Shown here one piece after another: positions 54,826-63,083 of a DNA stretch of 64,000 bases (within the stretch, counting starts at the first letter, position 1; every line of letters begins with the position of its first letter). The stretch covers positions 124,001 to 188,000 of the forward strand of contig NZ_JBHLWM010000001.1 in assembly GCF_042432815.1 (NCBI RefSeq), in the 5' to 3' direction. Position numbers and translations under genes: made by a program. Source of the DNA: Rhodopseudomonas telluris. Its GTDB lineage: Bacteria; Pseudomonadota; Alphaproteobacteria; Rhizobiales; Xanthobacteraceae. The notes beneath the pieces were generated by a model. It had not been told where the DNA came from. It made no database searches and worked only from the letters and a program-made list of their open reading frames with translations.

Positions 54826-56094
54826 ATGACTCCCGTCGCCTCATCCGTTGCCGAACCGGTTGCCGCCACGCCGCCCGCGGAGATTTCCCCGCCGACGGAA
54901 GCTGCGCCGCCGCCGGCTCCTCCACCCAAGCCCGCGATCCGCAAGACGGTGCCGAAGCGCGAACTGCGGCTCGACTTGTTCCGCGGGCTCGCGCTGTGGC
55001 TGATCTTCATCGATCACCTGCCGGCGAACGTGCTGACCTGGCTGACGATCCGCAATTACGGCTTCTCGGACGCCACCGAGATCTTCATCTTCATCTCCGG
55101 CTACACCGCGGCCTTCGTGTACGGTCGGGCGATGCGCGACCAGGGCTTCGTGGTGGCGTCGGCACGCATCATGAAGCGGGTCTGGCAGATCTACGTCGCC
55201 CACGTCTTCCTGTTCACGATCTTCCTGGCCGAGATCTCCTACGTCGCCACCAGCTTCCAGAACCCGCTCTACACCGAGGAAATGGGCATTCTGGACTTCC
55301 TGAAGCAGCCCGACGTGACCATCGTGCAGGCACTGCTGCTGCGCTTCCGTCCGGTCAACATGGACGTGCTGCCGCTGTACATCGTGCTGATGTTCTTCCT
55401 GCCGGCGATCCTCTGGATCACCCGCCGCTCGCCCGACATCGCGCTGGCGCTGGCGACCGCGCTGTACGCCGCGACCTGGCAGTTCGATCTGCATCTCACT
55501 GCCTATCCAAGTGGCGTATGGGCGTTCAATCCTTACGCATGGCAGCTGCTGTTCGTGTTCGGCGTCTGGTGCGCGATGGGCGGGGCGCAACGACTTTCGC
55601 GGGTGCTCGCATCGCCCATCACCCTATGGATGTCGGTCGCCTATCTGCTGGCGGCGTTCTTCGTCACGCTGACCTGGCATATGCCGCAGCTGTTCCACAT
55701 CCTGCCGAAGTGGCTCGAGCAGTGGATGTACCCGATCGACAAGCCCAATCTCGATGTGCTGCGCTTCGCGCATTTCCTGGCGCTGGCGGCCATCACGGTG
55801 CGCTTCCTGCACCGTGACTGGCGCGGCCTGAACTCGATCTGGCTGCGGCCTCTGATCCTGTGTGGTCAGCACTCGCTGGAGATTTTCTGCATCGGCATCT
55901 TCCTTGCTTTCGCAGGCTACTTCGTGCTGGCGGAGGTCTCGGGCGGCGCCGTTATGCATTTCTTCGTCAGCCTAACGGGTATCATTGTGATGTCGGCCGC
56001 GGCCTGGCTTTTTTCGTGGTACAAGAACGAGGTGGCCAAGGGCGGCACCCCGAAGGGGAACCCGGACGCCGACCTCGCGGGAGGCGATGCATGA
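54826..56094 (+). CDS. OpgC-like membrane acyltransferase
   Basis: A 422-residue protein. After a Pro/Ala-rich cytoplasmic N-terminus (1-45) come about ten membrane spans, with the motif ELRLDLFRGLALWLIFIDHL at the start of the first, and SGYTAAFVYGR, characteristic of the OpgC/acyltransferase 3 clan. OpgC adds succinyl groups to periplasmic glucans; here the acyl group and glycan are unknown. It leads a three-gene operon: ATGA overlap with the first SGNH gene, and the second follows directly. The Met at 54826 fits best; a longer frame from 54622 lacks support. Confidence 0.85.
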   Translation: MTPVASSVAEPVAATPPAEISPPTEAAPPPAPPPKPAIRKTVPKRELRLDLFRGLALWLIFIDHLPANVLTWLTIRNYGFSDATEIFIFISGYTAAFVYGRAMRDQGFVVASARIMKRVWQIYVAHVFLFTIFLAEISYVATSFQNPLYTEEMGILDFLKQPDVTIVQALLLRFRPVNMDVLPLYIVLMFFLPAILWITRRSPDIALALATALYAATWQFDLHLTAYPSGVWAFNPYAWQLLFVFGVWCAMGGAQRLSRVLASPITLWMSVAYLLAAFFVTLTWHMPQLFHILPKWLEQWMYPIDKPNLDVLRFAHFLALAAITVRFLHRDWRGLNSIWLRPLILCGQHSLEIFCIGIFLAFAGYFVLAEVSGGAVMHFFVSLTGIIVMSAAAWLFSWYKNEVAKGGTPKGNPDADLAGGDA

Positions 56095-56894
56095 TGGCCG
56101 GGAGCATGGCCAGCTGGAGACAGAGGCGAGGCCGGTTGGTCGCAATGGCGGCCGCCTTGAGTCTGGCGCTGCTGGCCGGGCCTGCCGCCGAGGCGGCGCC
56201 CGAAGTCGCGTCGGTCGGCTGCGAAGCTCCGGCCTATCTGCTCGCCACCGACCTGACGCTCAACCGGGTCGTCGCCTCGCTCAGGAACGACCGCAAGCTC
56301 GACGTCCTGGTGATCGGCAGCCGCTCCTCCACCATCAATTCGGCGGAAAACACCGGCTATCCGGCGCGGCTGCAGACTCTGCTGCGGGACAAGCTGCCGG
56401 GCATCAACGTCAACGTCACGCTCGAAATGCGGATGAAACGGACGGCCGCGGAGGTCGCGTCCGGGATCGGCCAGCTCGTCACCGAGCGCAAGCCGTCGCT
56501 GGTGATCTGGCAGACCGGCACCTACGATGCGATCCGCTCGATCGACCCGGACGATTTCCGCAGCGCTCTCAGCGAAGGCATCGAGGCGTCGCAGAAGGCC
56601 GGGGCGGACGTCATTCTGATGAATCTCCAATACAGTCCCCGCACCGAGACCATGATCAATCCCACGCCGTATTTGGACAATATGCGGGTGGTGGCGCAGG
56701 AGCACGACGTTCCGCTGTTCGACCGCTTCGCCTTGATGCGGCACTGGAACGAGACCGGCGAATTCGATCTGTTCAGCCCTGCGCCGGGCATCGATCTCGC
56801 GATGCGGGTTCACGGGTGCCTTGCACGTGCGCTGTCGACCTTCGTGCTCGACGCGACGCATATCAATCCGTCGGAGCTGAGGACGCTGCGTTAA
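56091..56894 (+). CDS. SGNH-fold periplasmic protein, probably catalytically inactive
   Basis: A 267-residue exported protein (signal residues about 10-40, ending near AEAAPEVASVG). It is a clear paralogue of the next gene: SLVIWQTGTYDAIRSIDP here matches DLVIWQVGTNAILRNLDP there. But block II Gly is absent (NVTLEMRMKRT replaces NSGKGGED), block III Asn is Tyr (GTY), and the D-x-x-H dyad is not in register. It may bind glycan or support the OpgC-like acyltransferase rather than hydrolyse. Start at 56091 overlaps the OpgC-like stop. Confidence 0.8.
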   Translation: MMAGSMASWRQRRGRLVAMAAALSLALLAGPAAEAAPEVASVGCEAPAYLLATDLTLNRVVASLRNDRKLDVLVIGSRSSTINSAENTGYPARLQTLLRDKLPGINVNVTLEMRMKRTAAEVASGIGQLVTERKPSLVIWQTGTYDAIRSIDPDDFRSALSEGIEASQKAGADVILMNLQYSPRTETMINPTPYLDNMRVVAQEHDVPLFDRFALMRHWNETGEFDLFSPAPGIDLAMRVHGCLARALSTFVLDATHINPSELRTLR

Positions 56895-57851
56895 ATGAGG
56901 AGTCGAGGTTGCGCGAAATTCGTTGCCCGAACCGGGGCGGCGGCGCTGGTGTTCGGTGTTCTCGTGTCCGGTGCCTTCGCCCAGGCCGCTCAGACCTCGC
57001 CTGATCCTGCCGCTGCCGCAGCCGAGGCGGCTCCGGACCAGGGCGCGCCCTCCGGGCAGAAGGGCATGGCCGGCACGGCGATCGACCGGGTCAAGCAGGC
57101 CGCCAAACAGGCCGGCGATATTCTCACCCGGGTCCCGTGCCTGGCGCCGAAGGGCACCAGCCGGAAGATGGGCTCGCTGCCCCATGTCGCCCGCAAGCTG
57201 ATCGACGGTCAGCCGGTGGTGATCGTGGCGTTTGGCTCGTCCTCGACCCAGGGCTACGGCTCGACCTCGCCGGCCCACAACTATCCGAACCGGCTGGCCG
57301 CGCGGCTACGCCGGCAATATCCGACGGCCGACATCACCGTGATCAACAGCGGCAAGGGCGGCGAGGATGCGCCCGAGATGATGGCGCGGCTGAAGAGCAC
57401 GGTGCTGGATGCCAAGCCGGATCTGGTGATCTGGCAGGTCGGCACCAACGCCATCCTGCGCAATCTCGATCCGGTCGAGACCGGCAAGCTGGTCGAGGAA
57501 GGCATCAGCGCCATCCAGGCGGCGAACTCCGACGTGGTGCTGGTCGATCCGCAATACGCGCCGCGCGTCAACGAGCGCGGCGAGAGCGCCGGCAAGATGA
57601 TCAAGGCGCTCGATCGACTCGCCGAGCTGCGCCGCGTCGGCATCTTCCCGCGCTTCGAGGTGATGAAGGACTGGCACGAGCGTCAGGCGCTGCCGTTCGA
57701 CAATTTCGTCATCGCCGACGGGCTGCACATGAACGACTGGGGCTACGCCTGCTTCGCGCAACTGCTCGGCGACGACATCATCCGCTCGGTCGGCCAGATC
57801 AAGCTCGGCGTCACCGTGCCGGCGGACGTGCGCGCCTATCGGCCGATGTGA
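56895..57851 (+). CDS. SGNH/GDSL hydrolase, periplasmic
   Basis: A 318-residue protein with a signal peptide ending at AFA (about residue 29) and an Ala/Pro-rich linker to residue 60. All four SGNH blocks are present: block I VAFGSSSTQGYG (Ser116 likely nucleophile), block II NSGKGGED, block III GTNAIL and block V DGLHMND with the Asp-His pair. It should cleave or transfer an O-acyl ester on a glycan. It starts right after the previous stop, with no gap. Confidence 0.9.
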   Translation: MRSRGCAKFVARTGAAALVFGVLVSGAFAQAAQTSPDPAAAAAEAAPDQGAPSGQKGMAGTAIDRVKQAAKQAGDILTRVPCLAPKGTSRKMGSLPHVARKLIDGQPVVIVAFGSSSTQGYGSTSPAHNYPNRLAARLRRQYPTADITVINSGKGGEDAPEMMARLKSTVLDAKPDLVIWQVGTNAILRNLDPVETGKLVEEGISAIQAANSDVVLVDPQYAPRVNERGESAGKMIKALDRLAELRRVGIFPRFEVMKDWHERQALPFDNFVIADGLHMNDWGYACFAQLLGDDIIRSVGQIKLGVTVPADVRAYRPM

Positions 57852-57864
57852 GCCGGCTCCGCGC

Positions 57865-58512
57865 TCAGCGCACCACGACCCGCGCGCCGGTCGGCACCCG
57901 CTCGTAGAGATCGACGACGTCCTGATTGAGCATCCGGATGCAGCCGGACGACACCGCTTCGCCGATCGTCCACGGCTCGGTGGTGCCGTGGATGCGGAAC
58001 ATCGTGTCCTTGCCGTTGCGATACAGGTACAGCGCACGCGGGCCGAGCGGATTGTTGACGCCGCCCGACATGCCGCCGGCGAGCTTGCCATAACGCTCCG
58101 GTTCGCGCGCAATCATGTTGGCCGTCGGAGCCCAGTTGGGCCACTCGGCCTTGCGTCCGACCTCGGCGGTGCCGGTGAAGGCGAGGCCGGCCTTGCCGAC
58201 GCCGACGCCGTAACGCAGCGCCTTGCCGCCATCCATCACCAGATAGAGAAACCGCTTGCGCGGCTCGACCACGACGGTTCCGGGGCGCTCGCTGCCGGCG
58301 TAGTCGACGACCTGGCGCACATAGGCCGGGTTGAGATCGCTGGGCTCGATGCCGTCGATCGGAAATTTGTCGGTTTCGATCGCGGCATAACGCGCCGCCA
58401 CCGCCGGGCTGACCAGCGACGGCGTGACGCCGATCGGCGAGCTGGAATCGGTGACGCAGCCGCCGAGCGCGAGCGCGGCGACAGCGAGGACAAGCAGGGC
58501 GGGAAATTTCAT
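57865..58512 (-). CDS. L,D-transpeptidase (YkuD) lipoprotein
   Basis: A 215-residue lipoprotein with lipobox ALGGC near residue 19. The YkuD domain has FLYLVMDGGKALRYGVGVGK, GGVNNPLGPRALYLY, FRIHGTTEPWTIG and the catalytic block SSGCIRM, with nucleophile Cys191. Such enzymes make 3-3 peptidoglycan cross-links or attach proteins to the wall. It is convergent with the SGNH operon. All catalytic residues are present. Confidence 0.94.
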   Translation of the reverse strand: MKFPALLVLAVAALALGGCVTDSSSPIGVTPSLVSPAVAARYAAIETDKFPIDGIEPSDLNPAYVRQVVDYAGSERPGTVVVEPRKRFLYLVMDGGKALRYGVGVGKAGLAFTGTAEVGRKAEWPNWAPTANMIAREPERYGKLAGGMSGGVNNPLGPRALYLYRNGKDTMFRIHGTTEPWTIGEAVSSGCIRMLNQDVVDLYERVPTGARVVVR

Positions 58513-58948
58513 CGGAACAATCGAATTTCGCTAACTTCGCTTGATGACGAGCGCGCCTCGACCATCACCTTGTCGCAGGTGCGGCGTCGGCGCGGCCGTA
58601 ACCTGTCGGACGCGTCGCGCTGCGTCGTCACCGACGCAGCCAACAGGTGATAGCATTGCGCGCCGTCAGCGCGACGCTTCGCATCTGCGGCATGTCGACG
58701 CCCGCGAGTTCCATGATGTGCTGAAGTTCCGCAACTACCAGACCTGGCCGAACATGCGGCCATCGATCTGGAACGACAACATCGCCACGTCATGCCAGCG
58801 CTCGTCGCGGGGCATTCACGTCTTTCGGCGATGATGCGCGAAAGGGCGTGGATGGCCGGGACCAGCCCGGCCATGACGGCGACGATAGCGGAACTACACG
58901 ATGTCAGACATCGTCGGGTCGCTGCGACCGTCGATCAGATGCGCGGGC
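58513..58948. other. Intergenic region between L,D-transpeptidase and metZ
   Basis: About 435 bases, no supported gene. The left part must hold the transpeptidase promoter. The right part contains the hairpin at 58852-58874. Apparent frames across it are repeat-derived strings with biased composition. Confidence 0.5.
58852..58874. repeat. Palindromic repeat downstream of metZ
   Basis: ATGGCCGGG pairs perfectly with CCCGGCCAT across ACCAG, flanked by GGGCGTGG and GACGGCGA; this is a common dispersed element in rhizobial-type genomes. It lies 75 bases after the metZ stop and may help end its transcript. Confidence 0.65.
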
Positions 58949-60175
58949 TTACGCCTTGTCGAGCGCCGTGAGCAGGTCTTCGATCAGATCGTCCTTGTGC
59001 TCCAGTCCGGCCGACAGCCGGATGAAGCCTTCGCTGATGCCGAGTTCGGCGCGGGCTTCGGGCTTGAGGCGCTGATGCGTGGTCGTCGCCGGATGGGTGA
59101 CGAGGCTCTTGGCGTCGCCGAGATTGTTGCTGATCTTCACCAGCTTCAGCGCGTTGAGGAAGCGGAACGCCTCGGCCTTGCCGCCCTTCACCTCGAAGCC
59201 GACCAGCGTCGAGCCGGCGCCCATCTGCTTCTTCACCGTCGCCGCCTGCGGATGGTCGGCGCGGCCGGGATAGACCAGGCGCGGCACCTTGGGATGCCCG
59301 GCCAGCGCCTCGGCGATCGCCGCGGCGTTCTCGGTCTGCTGCCGGACGCGGACGCTCAACGTTTCGAGGCCCTTCAGCAGCACCCAGGCGTTGAACGGCG
59401 ACAGCGACGGGCCGGTCTGCCGCAGATACATCTGGATGTGCTCTTCGATGAACGCCTGCGACGACAGCACCACGCCGCCGAGACAGCGGCCCTGGCCGTC
59501 GATGTGCTTGGTGGCGGAGTACACGACGACGTCGGCGCCGAGTTCGAGCGGGCTCTGCCAGATCGGCGTCGCGAACACGTTGTCGACCACCAGCCGCGCA
59601 CCGGCCGCATGTGCGATCTCGGCGATCGCCCCGATGTCGAGCACGTCGAGCGTCGGGTTGGTCGGGCTTTCGAGAAAGAACGTCTTGGTGTTCGGCCGGA
59701 CGGCGCGCTGCCACTGGTCGAGGTCGAGGCCGTCGACCAGCGTCGATTCGATGCCATAGCGCGGCAGCAGGTCCTCGACGACGTAGCGGCACGAGCCGAA
59801 CATCGCCTTGGAGGCGACGACGTGATCGCCGGCGCGCAGCGGCGCCAGCATCGCGGCGGTGACGGCCGCCATGCCGGTGGCGGTCGAGCGCGCCGCCTCG
59901 GCGCCTTCGAATTCGGCCATCCGCTGCTCGAAGCTGAACACGGTCGGGTTGGAGAAGCGCGAATACTGGAAGCCGGCGTCGTCGCCGGTGAAGCGTGCCT
60001 CGCACTGCTCGGCGCTGTCGTAGACGAAGCCCTGAGTCAGGAATAGCGCCTCGGACGTCTCGCCATATTGCGAGCGAAGGCTGCCGGAATGCACCAGGCG
60101 GGTCTCGCGGCGGAAATGCGCGGTATCGGGAATGGCAATCGAAGGCTTCGCAGCCGGGGTGGTGGTGTCGGACAT
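58949..60175 (-). CDS. metZ: MetZ, O-succinylhomoserine sulfhydrylase
   Basis: A 408-residue PLP enzyme of the Cys/Met metabolism family. Blocks: YSRFSNPTVFSFEQRMAEFE, STATGMAAVTAAML, DNVFATPIWQSPLELGADVV and PLP Lys223 in YSATKHIDGQG, then GPSLSPFNAWVLLKGLETL. It makes homocysteine from O-succinylhomoserine and sulfide. I chose the Met at 60175 (SDTTTP follows). A SAM-II riboswitch and terminator precede it, which supports a methionine-pathway role and the MetZ name over cystathionine gamma-synthase. Confidence 0.93.
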   Translation of the reverse strand: MSDTTTPAAKPSIAIPDTAHFRRETRLVHSGSLRSQYGETSEALFLTQGFVYDSAEQCEARFTGDDAGFQYSRFSNPTVFSFEQRMAEFEGAEAARSTATGMAAVTAAMLAPLRAGDHVVASKAMFGSCRYVVEDLLPRYGIESTLVDGLDLDQWQRAVRPNTKTFFLESPTNPTLDVLDIGAIAEIAHAAGARLVVDNVFATPIWQSPLELGADVVVYSATKHIDGQGRCLGGVVLSSQAFIEEHIQMYLRQTGPSLSPFNAWVLLKGLETLSVRVRQQTENAAAIAEALAGHPKVPRLVYPGRADHPQAATVKKQMGAGSTLVGFEVKGGKAEAFRFLNALKLVKISNNLGDAKSLVTHPATTTHQRLKPEARAELGISEGFIRLSAGLEHKDDLIEDLLTALDKA

Positions 60176-60214
60176 GTGGTCTCCCTTCGTGACCACGCCG
60201 GGCGGCGCGGGCAC

Positions 60215-60249
60215 AAAAAAACCGGCCTGGGGATCAACCCTCGGGCCGG
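60215..60249 (-). terminator. Regulated terminator in the metZ leader
   Basis: On the minus strand CCGGCC (60249-60244) pairs with GGCCGG (60227-60222), with inner GGG/CCC pairs, followed by seven T. It lies after the riboswitch and 40 bases before metZ. Its 5' arm is shared with an alternative hairpin (60244-60268: GGCCGGG with CCCGGCC), which would act as antiterminator. Confidence 0.85.
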
Positions 60250-60266
60250 GAGCGCACTGTCCCCGG

Positions 60267-60325
60267 CCTGTTTAGCGACTTGTTTAACGTGGCTGCAAGC
60301 CGGCCGGCTCAAATCACCACGGGAT
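60267..60325 (-). ncRNA. SAM-II riboswitch
   Basis: Minus-strand RNA includes CGUGGUGAUUUGAGCCGGC, then UUGCAGCCACGUUAAAC and AAGUCGCUAAAC, which is the SAM-II consensus. P1 is CGUGG with CCACG; the UGAUUUGAGC loop and the GCUAAA segment make the pseudoknot. SAM binding in this class turns off methionine genes. Found in front of metZ, the standard location in alphaproteobacteria. Confidence 0.93.
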
Positions 60326-60422
60326 AAGTCGGGCTCTTAATCCCGCGTGCCCTTCCCGTCAAGCCGGCCTTCGGATAACCGGTGAAATCCAGTATTTTCC
60401 GCGTCTGGCGGCCTGTCCCGCC

Positions 60423-61541
60423 GTGAGGATCGCCGTGCCGTTTGCGTTGCCGCCCGATGCCGTAGGAATCCTGCCCGACCGCATGATCGCGGCGATGGCG
60501 GAAGGCGGGCTGATCCTGCCGGAATACCCGTTCGTCGAAAGCCAGATCCAGCCGGCCAGCCTCGACCTGCGGCTCGGTCCGATCGCCTACCGGGTCCGCG
60601 CCAGCTTCCTGCCGGGGCCGGATTGCACGGTCGCCGAGCGGATCGACGAGCTGAAGCTGCACGAGATCGATCTGTCCGACGGCGCGGTGCTGGAGACCAA
60701 CTGCGTCTACATCGTGCCGTTGCTGGAAAGCCTTGCGCTGCCGAAGAGCATCGTGGCGGCCGCCAATCCGAAGAGCTCGACCGGCCGGCTCGACGTCTTC
60801 ACCCGCGTGATCGCCGACGGCACCCGCCGCTTCGACATGATCGGCGCCGGCTATCACGGTCCGCTTTACGCCGAAATCAGCCCGAAGACCTTCCCGGTGC
60901 TGCTGCGCGAGGGCTCGCGGCTGTCGCAGGTCCGCTTCCGTGTGGGGCAGGCGACGCTCGACGCCGACGAACTCGACGCGCTGCACGATGCCGAGCGACT
61001 GGTGGACAGTGACGACGCCGATCTCAATGGCGGCGTCGCGCTCAGCGTCGACCTGTCCGGCGCCAATGCCAACGGCTTCGTCGGCTACCGCGCCAAGCGC
61101 CACACCGGCGTGGTCGATATCGACCGCCGCGGCGGCTACGCGGTCGGCGAATTCTGGGAGCCGATCGCGGCGCGGCCGGACGGCACGCTGATCCTCGATC
61201 CCGGCGAGTTCTACATCCTGGCGTCGAAGGAAGCCGTTCAGGTGCCGCCGGACTACGCCGCCGAGATGGTGCCGTTCGATCCCTTGGTCGGCGAATTCCG
61301 CGTGCACTACGCCGGCTTCTTCGACCCCGGCTTCGGTTACGAGGGCGCCGGCGGCCTCGGCTCGCGCGCGGTGCTGGAAGTCCGCTCGCGCGAAGTGCCG
61401 TTCATCCTCGAGCACGGCCAGATCGTCGGCCGCCTGATCTATGAAAAGATGCTGTCGCGCCCCGACGCGATGTACGGCCAGCGCATCGGCTCGAACTATC
61501 AGGGCCAGAGCCTGAAGCTGAGCAAGCATTTCAAGGTGTAG
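60423..61541 (+). CDS. dcd: 2'-deoxycytidine 5'-triphosphate deaminase, two-domain
   Basis: A 372-residue protein with a GTG start. Residues 15-190 and 200-370 are two dUTPase-fold halves; the first has ILPEYPFVESQIQPASLDLRL and PKSSTGRLDVFTRVIADGT, the second has VGEFRVHYAGFFDPGFGY and LEVRSREVPFILEHGQ. Standard Dcd is about 190 residues, so this is the long alphaproteobacterial form. It makes dUTP from dCTP for thymidylate synthesis. Divergent from metZ. Confidence 0.92.
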   Translation: MRIAVPFALPPDAVGILPDRMIAAMAEGGLILPEYPFVESQIQPASLDLRLGPIAYRVRASFLPGPDCTVAERIDELKLHEIDLSDGAVLETNCVYIVPLLESLALPKSIVAAANPKSSTGRLDVFTRVIADGTRRFDMIGAGYHGPLYAEISPKTFPVLLREGSRLSQVRFRVGQATLDADELDALHDAERLVDSDDADLNGGVALSVDLSGANANGFVGYRAKRHTGVVDIDRRGGYAVGEFWEPIAARPDGTLILDPGEFYILASKEAVQVPPDYAAEMVPFDPLVGEFRVHYAGFFDPGFGYEGAGGLGSRAVLEVRSREVPFILEHGQIVGRLIYEKMLSRPDAMYGQRIGSNYQGQSLKLSKHFKV

Positions 61542-61640
61542 CGGGGCTCCTAACGTTCCCATCAGGTGCAGGCTCCGTGTAGTCCGTCGGGTACATAGGT
61601 GGATACGGTTGGCCGTAACCGCAGGCCGTGAGAGGGAGAC

Positions 61641-62732
61641 ATGCCAGATATTCTGCGCGGCTTCTCTAACACAAATCTAGCTGAATTGACTGCTCCTTCG
61701 CTTGGTGGGCGATTGAGTGTGGTCGAAGATACGATCGGCCTCTGGCGAAACAGTCCGACGCAGCAGATCCTTGAGAGAATACAGCGCGATGAGCGCCAGT
61801 GGAACATGATATCTTCCTTGTCCTGGAGGGATGATTACCTTGCGCACCTTGGTGGATATGCGGCAGAAGCTCTGGCCAGTCGGTATGTTAATCCCATCGA
61901 TTCAGCCGTCTGGCAAAACGCGTGCGGTGCTGCACAACTAGCGCAGTCTTGCGCCCTTCCCGAAGTGCTCGAACATTTTCGTACACGCGCCGAACTGCTG
62001 ACATGGAAACTTTCGACTCTCCCTAGCCTCGATTGGATGCAAAGTCCCAGCCATCTCTCCGTTTTCAATGAGGTCTCCGCATTCTCGGATTTGGTGGCGC
62101 AGAGCGTTCGCGTCGATTCAACCTTGAGAAGCGCGATGACGCTCTTTTCCGGGACTTTGATTCCCGATTTCGGCGGTCTTGCGGGCTATCGGCAGTTTCT
62201 CGATGCTGCAGGCTTCACACTCTCACGATGGCCGCGGGTTCGTTTGCTAACCGCTGCTGAGAAGCGCCGCCGGTTCAAGCTTACTCTTCAGCAGAAAGCG
62301 GAAACGCCTCACCTGAAACGTGCCAAATCGATTGTGCATCGCTACGAGCTAATTTTACGAGAGATCATCGATTCTGCGATGGCCGAGACTTACGGTGAAG
62401 ATTGGGCGATGTCACGCCTAACAGTTTGTGGGTGCCGCGATCTGCTGGGTAAATGGCAAAACCGCGGAGGAGAGATATTGGATCATGCCGACTACGCTCA
62501 TTATGAACGCATAATGAGCCATCCGGAGCATTTCTCGGCGGTATTTGAGGCAGCGTTCGATGATCGTGATGCATTGGCTGAACTCATTCGGCGCGCCGGA
62601 CAATTGCGGGCTCGTTCGCACCACCCTGGTCATCCATTCACGATGGAGGACCTTCGTGATCTGCGGCTGACTTGGCGGTCTATTGAAACGGGACTGCTTG
62701 CTCTCACACCGGACTTCGATATCGATATCTAG
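61641..62732 (+). CDS. HEPN-like (Swt1-type) domain protein, probable defence or stress gene
   Basis: A 363-residue protein with codon use and GC content clearly lower than its neighbours, a sign of transfer. The first 220 residues match nothing I recognise. Residues 230-355 resemble the Swt1-like HEPN domain: YELILREIIDSAMAETYGED, then HYERIMSHPEHFSAVFEAAF, LAELIRRAGQLRARSHHPG and MEDLRDLRLTWRSIE. R323 to H328 gives the HEPN RX4H motif, which in active HEPN proteins cuts RNA. It converges on a nucleotidyltransferase gene and overlaps its tail by 29 bases. The HEPN call comes from pattern only. Confidence 0.65.
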   Translation: MPDILRGFSNTNLAELTAPSLGGRLSVVEDTIGLWRNSPTQQILERIQRDERQWNMISSLSWRDDYLAHLGGYAAEALASRYVNPIDSAVWQNACGAAQLAQSCALPEVLEHFRTRAELLTWKLSTLPSLDWMQSPSHLSVFNEVSAFSDLVAQSVRVDSTLRSAMTLFSGTLIPDFGGLAGYRQFLDAAGFTLSRWPRVRLLTAAEKRRRFKLTLQQKAETPHLKRAKSIVHRYELILREIIDSAMAETYGEDWAMSRLTVCGCRDLLGKWQNRGGEILDHADYAHYERIMSHPEHFSAVFEAAFDDRDALAELIRRAGQLRARSHHPGHPFTMEDLRDLRLTWRSIETGLLALTPDFDIDI

Positions 62733-63066
62733 CGTGTAACGGGATTCCTTCGTGCGCGATCTGATAACTGATGCTGCTCGGGTCGTTCTTCGCGGCTTCA
62801 AACCGGCTTCGTCTTAACGGAACGATCTGGATCGTCAGGCCGAGATCCGCGACCTGCGCCCACAGTGTGGCCGGTGTGAAGACGCCGGCCGGAATGTCGT
62901 CTCGAAGGATAACGCAAAGATCGAAGTCGCTGTCTTCGGTGAAGTCGCCGCGCGCGCGGCTTCCGAACAAGACAATCTGTTCGACCGGCGCAGAAGCCAC
63001 GAGGCGACGAACGGCTTCGCGAAGCCGCACTGCGTCCTCGATTTCGGCGACCGCGCTGCCTATCAT
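62704..63066 (-). CDS. MNT-type minimal nucleotidyltransferase
   Basis: A 120-residue protein. GSRARGDFTEDSDFDLCVIL at 35-54 is the nucleotidyltransferase motif GS-x10-DxD, with D47 and D49 as metal ligands. The rest (ALWAQVADLGLTIQIVPLRR, then ISYQIAHEG) fits the MNT domain. MNT proteins are antitoxins that AMPylate or phosphorylate partner HEPN toxins. It starts 17 bases after the Uma2 gene. A HEPN partner normally shares its strand; here the HEPN-like gene is convergent. Confidence 0.85.
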   Translation of the reverse strand: MIGSAVAEIEDAVRLREAVRRLVASAPVEQIVLFGSRARGDFTEDSDFDLCVILRDDIPAGVFTPATLWAQVADLGLTIQIVPLRRSRFEAAKNDPSSISYQIAHEGIPLHARYRYRSPV

Positions 63067-63083
63067 CGACGTATAGCTCCTGG

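Noticed and set aside
58509..58874. 121-codon minus-strand frame with MAGLVPAIHAL-like start
   Set aside because: This text is the known translation of a dispersed palindromic repeat, not a gene.
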